Shown: piece by piece, positions 61,086-64,000 of the stretch
Layout of the letters: each line of letters begins with the position of its first letter
How positions within the stretch are numbered: the first letter of the stretch is position 1
Origin: Arcuatula senhousia
Lineage: Eukaryota; Mollusca; Bivalvia; Mytilida; Mytilidae
Length of the DNA stretch: 64,000 nucleotides
NCBI GenBank assembly: GCA_963971305.1
Contig: OZ020313.1
Location: 27,938,602-28,002,601 of the forward strand
Reading direction: 5' to 3'
Notes under the pieces: model-generated
The model's input: the letters and a program-made list of their open reading frames with translations, nothing else
Database searches by the model: none
Told to the model about the DNA's origin: nothing
Program-made: the position numbers and the translations under genes

Positions 61086-62045
61086 ATTGCTTTACATAGT
61101 AAACACTATGTTATTAGAAGCATTGTCTGCTGATGTGACAAGATACTTGTCGTGAAAGGAAGAGAAACAGCCAGTTCCACGCGATCTCTAAATACGAAAT
61201 TGGGCCAAGGGTTGACACTTTACCGAAGTTCATCGAATTAGCCTCGTACTAGTAGTTCTTACCCAGTCTGCCAACGAATTCAGTTCAGGTTCTTTGTCCA
61301 CCTCCCTTTTTATTCAAGTTTTAGCATTCTATGTTCAGACCACCGAGAAAATTGTTCTACCAAAGAAACACTTTTTTCAAATTATATAAGATGTATTTTT
61401 TACATCCTTGATCTGAAATCCTTTCACCGAGACAGCTAAAATAACTAAAAAGTGGTACCGGCCTTAAAATCAGATGTGAATGATTTAATCATTTTAAAAA
61501 GTCGTCTTTCTTGTTATTTATAACATGACCTTCCGAAGTGAATTTGAGTTATAGAATATCAATATGACGTCGAACAGGCTAAATCATTGTCTGTTTAACT
61601 CTAAACGATTGCGTGGTATTACCATCTATCGGTAATTCTGGAAATCTGTTGATAGTTCAAATCAATTTATTAATTATTTTTAACGAAGAAAGAACCATAA
61701 GAGAAAACTCCTAAATCTTAAACTGTTGTCTACCTTTTTCTCCTATTGTCTTATTCTTTGTTTAAAATTATACACTGTTAACCTATTTTGGGCTGTCGTT
61801 AAATTTCCAGTTGTCAGCGATGGCCGGTAATTCCCAATGACAATAAGTCAATGGAAGCCATGTAGAAAACGAATCATTTTGAGAGAACCCATTTCTTATT
61901 TAATCTGATATTGATATTACATCCTTTTTGGAAGTAAGGTTTGTGCAAAGATGTTCACAATTGTTGCCGATTTGTAGATAAACTTGCTGTTCAAAAATCT
62001 TTTCTTCAAATGTTATGTCAATAAAAAAATCAAACGTTCTGCCAA
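61086..62045. other. No feature recognised
   Basis: AT-rich sequence with no open frame or repeat that I can support. Confidence 0.4.
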
Positions 62046-62054
62046 CTTGATAAG

Positions 62055-62160
62055 GGGTCGCCCCGATAGTCCGACACACCTATAGTCCGACACCCCGTTA
62101 GTCCGACGCCCCAATAGTCCGACACCCCGATAGTCCGACACCCCGATAGTCCGACACTCA
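62055..62160 (+). repeat. Short tandem repeat with GTCCGAC
   Basis: Six copies of a 15-17 bp unit, consensus CCCGATAGTCCGACAC. It is GC-rich in an AT-rich setting and resembles the motif-rich ends of MULE-type elements, but no partner end was found in the window. Confidence 0.8.
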
Positions 62161-62459
62161 AAGTTTCATACAAATTGTATTTATATAACTATAATTGTAC
62201 CATATATTTCAAGCAATCCATTTATCAAACAATTTATAAACGGACAAGTGAGAGGAAATGAATAAATCTTGTCTCCAGGTACACAAAATAAGAAATGAAT
62301 TATCAAAATAGAAAATGCCTTATCTTGTTTTTTTTTAATGTGTATGTTTTCGTTTCTTTCACATTCTCATGCAAACATGTATTTGTGTATGCTTAGTTTT
62401 GCGATATCAACTTCTAAATCCATTTAATTAAAAATATCTAATTAAACCATGCCGAAGGT

Positions 62460-62830
62460 TAACCTGATTTAGGACGGACACACGAACAGACCAGAACACT
62501 ATAAAGCCAGGACTGATTTCGTAGTTGAAATTGTGGAATAGAGAATAACATATCTTAGGAACGTTTCATTTTTGGCGGGATTTCAAGGAGTGATAAATCC
62601 GGGTTATAAAATGGCGAATTTCGGGCGGATGGGCAGGCGGCGTGCGGGGAGGGGAGACATTTTTGTAACAGTTTTCTCAGCAAATACTTATCACAGCCAC
62701 TTGATATTTGGTATACAGCATCAGGATGGGGTCCCGTAACGTGAGATTCTATTAACGGTCTGTCGCTCACCTACTTCCTGTTAAACGAAATCCGGCCAAT
62801 TTTGACTTTGACAGATTTTTACAATTTTAT
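62460..62830 (+). repeat. Probable dispersed repeat fragment
   Basis: GC-richer stretch (GGGCGGATGGGCAGGCGG, then GGTATACAGCATCAGGATGG) unlike its surroundings. I remember similar text as dispersed in bivalve genomes; only one copy is in the window, so this is weak. Confidence 0.3.
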
Positions 62831-63529
62831 CGTAACTTTAAACATGGATCTAGCCGAACACATTTTGCATCTTTCTTTGACATATCTTGAAGTACAAATT
62901 TAGACCTTTTTTTAAATTCAATTTTCTGGTAATAAATAAACGGAATAGTATTTAAATTCTTTTTTCTATTTAAAGATATAAATAACCAAAGATTAAAATA
63001 TTTAACAAAAACTTTTAAAATTGCAAAGGAAGAGGGTTAAATTACAAAAAAAATAATTCCTTAATACTTTTATTATGACAACTACAATTTATGTCATTTT
63101 GTGACTTTTTCTAGAATATTGGTACCTAGCTATACGTATCTTATTTAAAATAAAGTTTTTTTTACAGTTTGCTCATGAGGCCGAATACGGTAGTTCTTTA
63201 TTAGTTTATATAGATGGATTCTGCTTTTCTCAGATTTGAATCCTATTATTGGTCTACTTGTTTGTATTAACAAGATACATAGGTTTCTTCATTTTCATTT
63301 GATAAAGTACACAATGAAAGTGGACGAGATAATATTCAACCTCCTCAGGGGTAACAGCATCCCATTTAACCTTTGCCACCTTTCGCATCTTGCAATGCCG
63401 AATATAGAAGATAAGATAAACCACCCCTAATTACATCTTAATTGGACTAAACCTTAGACATGAGGGTACTAGGAGATTGAAAGCAACTGCGTAAAACATA
63501 TAGTGTGTCGACAGTCGCGCAAAACAATC

Positions 63530-63715
63530 ATGCCGGTCATAGTTCCTGGTAATCGTGGAGGGAAGGTCTTAGTAAACGACGGATACCGTTATCAAAAGAA
63601 CAGAACTAGAAATAATGCAATCTACTGGAGATGTTGGAGAGCAGAATGCAGAGCGCCATTGCAAACAAACATCTTCAATATGAACGATGAAAATCCTAAT
63701 ATTGTGGTCTTAAAT
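63530..63715 (+). CDS. FLYWCH-type zinc finger exon, partial gene
   Basis: From ATG 63530 the 62 codons read MPVIVPGNRGGKVLVNDGYR, YQKNRTRNNAIYWRCWRAEC, RAPLQTN... . The pattern L...GY.Y.......YWRC....C.A...T is the FLYWCH zinc-finger signature; the histidines that complete it would lie in the next exon. A donor (AAT|GTAAGC) follows at 63716. Such fingers occur in DNA-binding proteins and at the start of MULE-derived proteins, so this could be a host gene or a transposon gene. A run with CATCCCTCACATG at about 63954 may be part of the next exon, but I could not confirm its frame. Upstream GTG at 63503 keeps the frame open but ATG is preferred. Confidence 0.65.
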
Positions 63716-64000
63716 GTAAGCATTGCTAACATTTTATGCAAATAAAATAGGTCTGAAAGAATTCAATAAAGTCTTCCCTTTCCGAAGTACAATGTTAGAA
63801 ATACAAATAGATTGTGTCAAGTTAATTATAAAACGATATGGAAAATATTGACTCTAATTTATTTTACATTTAACTATATGTAACTAATCTTGCTTAACTG
63901 ATGGAACTTCAGTATTGTATAAAACACAACGACGTATCATTTTGAATCCTCTCATCCCTCACATGAAAAGTTGAGAAGTTGTTATAGTTTGATATAGAGA

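Noticed and set aside
62555..62770. Minus-strand ORF with SDRPLIESHVTGPHPDAVYQ
   Set aside because: Lies in a probable dispersed repeat and shows no domain.

Overview
The window looks like bivalve mollusc nuclear DNA, most likely a mussel (Mytilus or a relative). This rests on the AT-rich, intron-rich sequence, the spliced animal genes, and dispersed repeat families I associate with mussel genomes; the species is an inference. Bases 30001-30100 are a run of exactly 100 N, an assembly gap that splits the window in two.

Left of the gap (1-30000) I see no genes. Bases 1-16221 are a nest of related non-autonomous mobile elements. Each opens with a hairpin whose arms start AAGGTCTTTC, followed by an (ATT)n tract. 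It closes with GGGAAAGACCTC, a second hairpin and TTTAATT. New copies sit inside the (ATT)n of older copies, so the 5' and 3' ends pair like brackets (four opens at 8496-8670 match four closes at about 10239, 11655, 13132 and 14607). Some copies carry 105-bp tandem arrays. From 16235 to the gap a 939-bp unit with the same style of 5' hairpin is repeated 13 times plus a partial copy; unit 8 is split by one further element. Small ORFs in this half are repeat-borne and not genes.

Right of the gap are three spliced genes. (1) A minus-strand exon at the gap edge (30104-30557) encodes an unrecognised protein with one membrane segment. (2) A complete 11-exon minus-strand gene (33823-52508) encodes a secreted copper monooxygenase of the peptidylglycine alpha-hydroxylating monooxygenase (PHM) family, assembled here from splice signals and matching phases. 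All six copper ligands are present, but exon 6 has an in-frame TAA and two substrate-carboxylate positions differ from rat PHM. Its third intron is about 12 kb, swollen by a possible 9-kb TIR element, a MULE remnant, two reverse-transcriptase relics and a LINE tail. (3) Head-to-head with it, 1.57 kb away, is a two-exon plus-strand gene (54074-56028) for a secreted precursor of about 504 residues with 21 exact 69-bp repeats, mostly separated by Lys-Arg cleavage sites: a candidate new multi-copy peptide precursor.

The right flank (56.1-64 kb) holds dispersed repeats, another reverse-transcriptase relic, a 24-bp minisatellite, a GTCCGAC repeat, and at 63530 an exon encoding a FLYWCH zinc finger. 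The peptide precursor and the PHM-like enzyme as a divergent pair are the most interesting biology; the self-nesting elements are the most interesting DNA structure.
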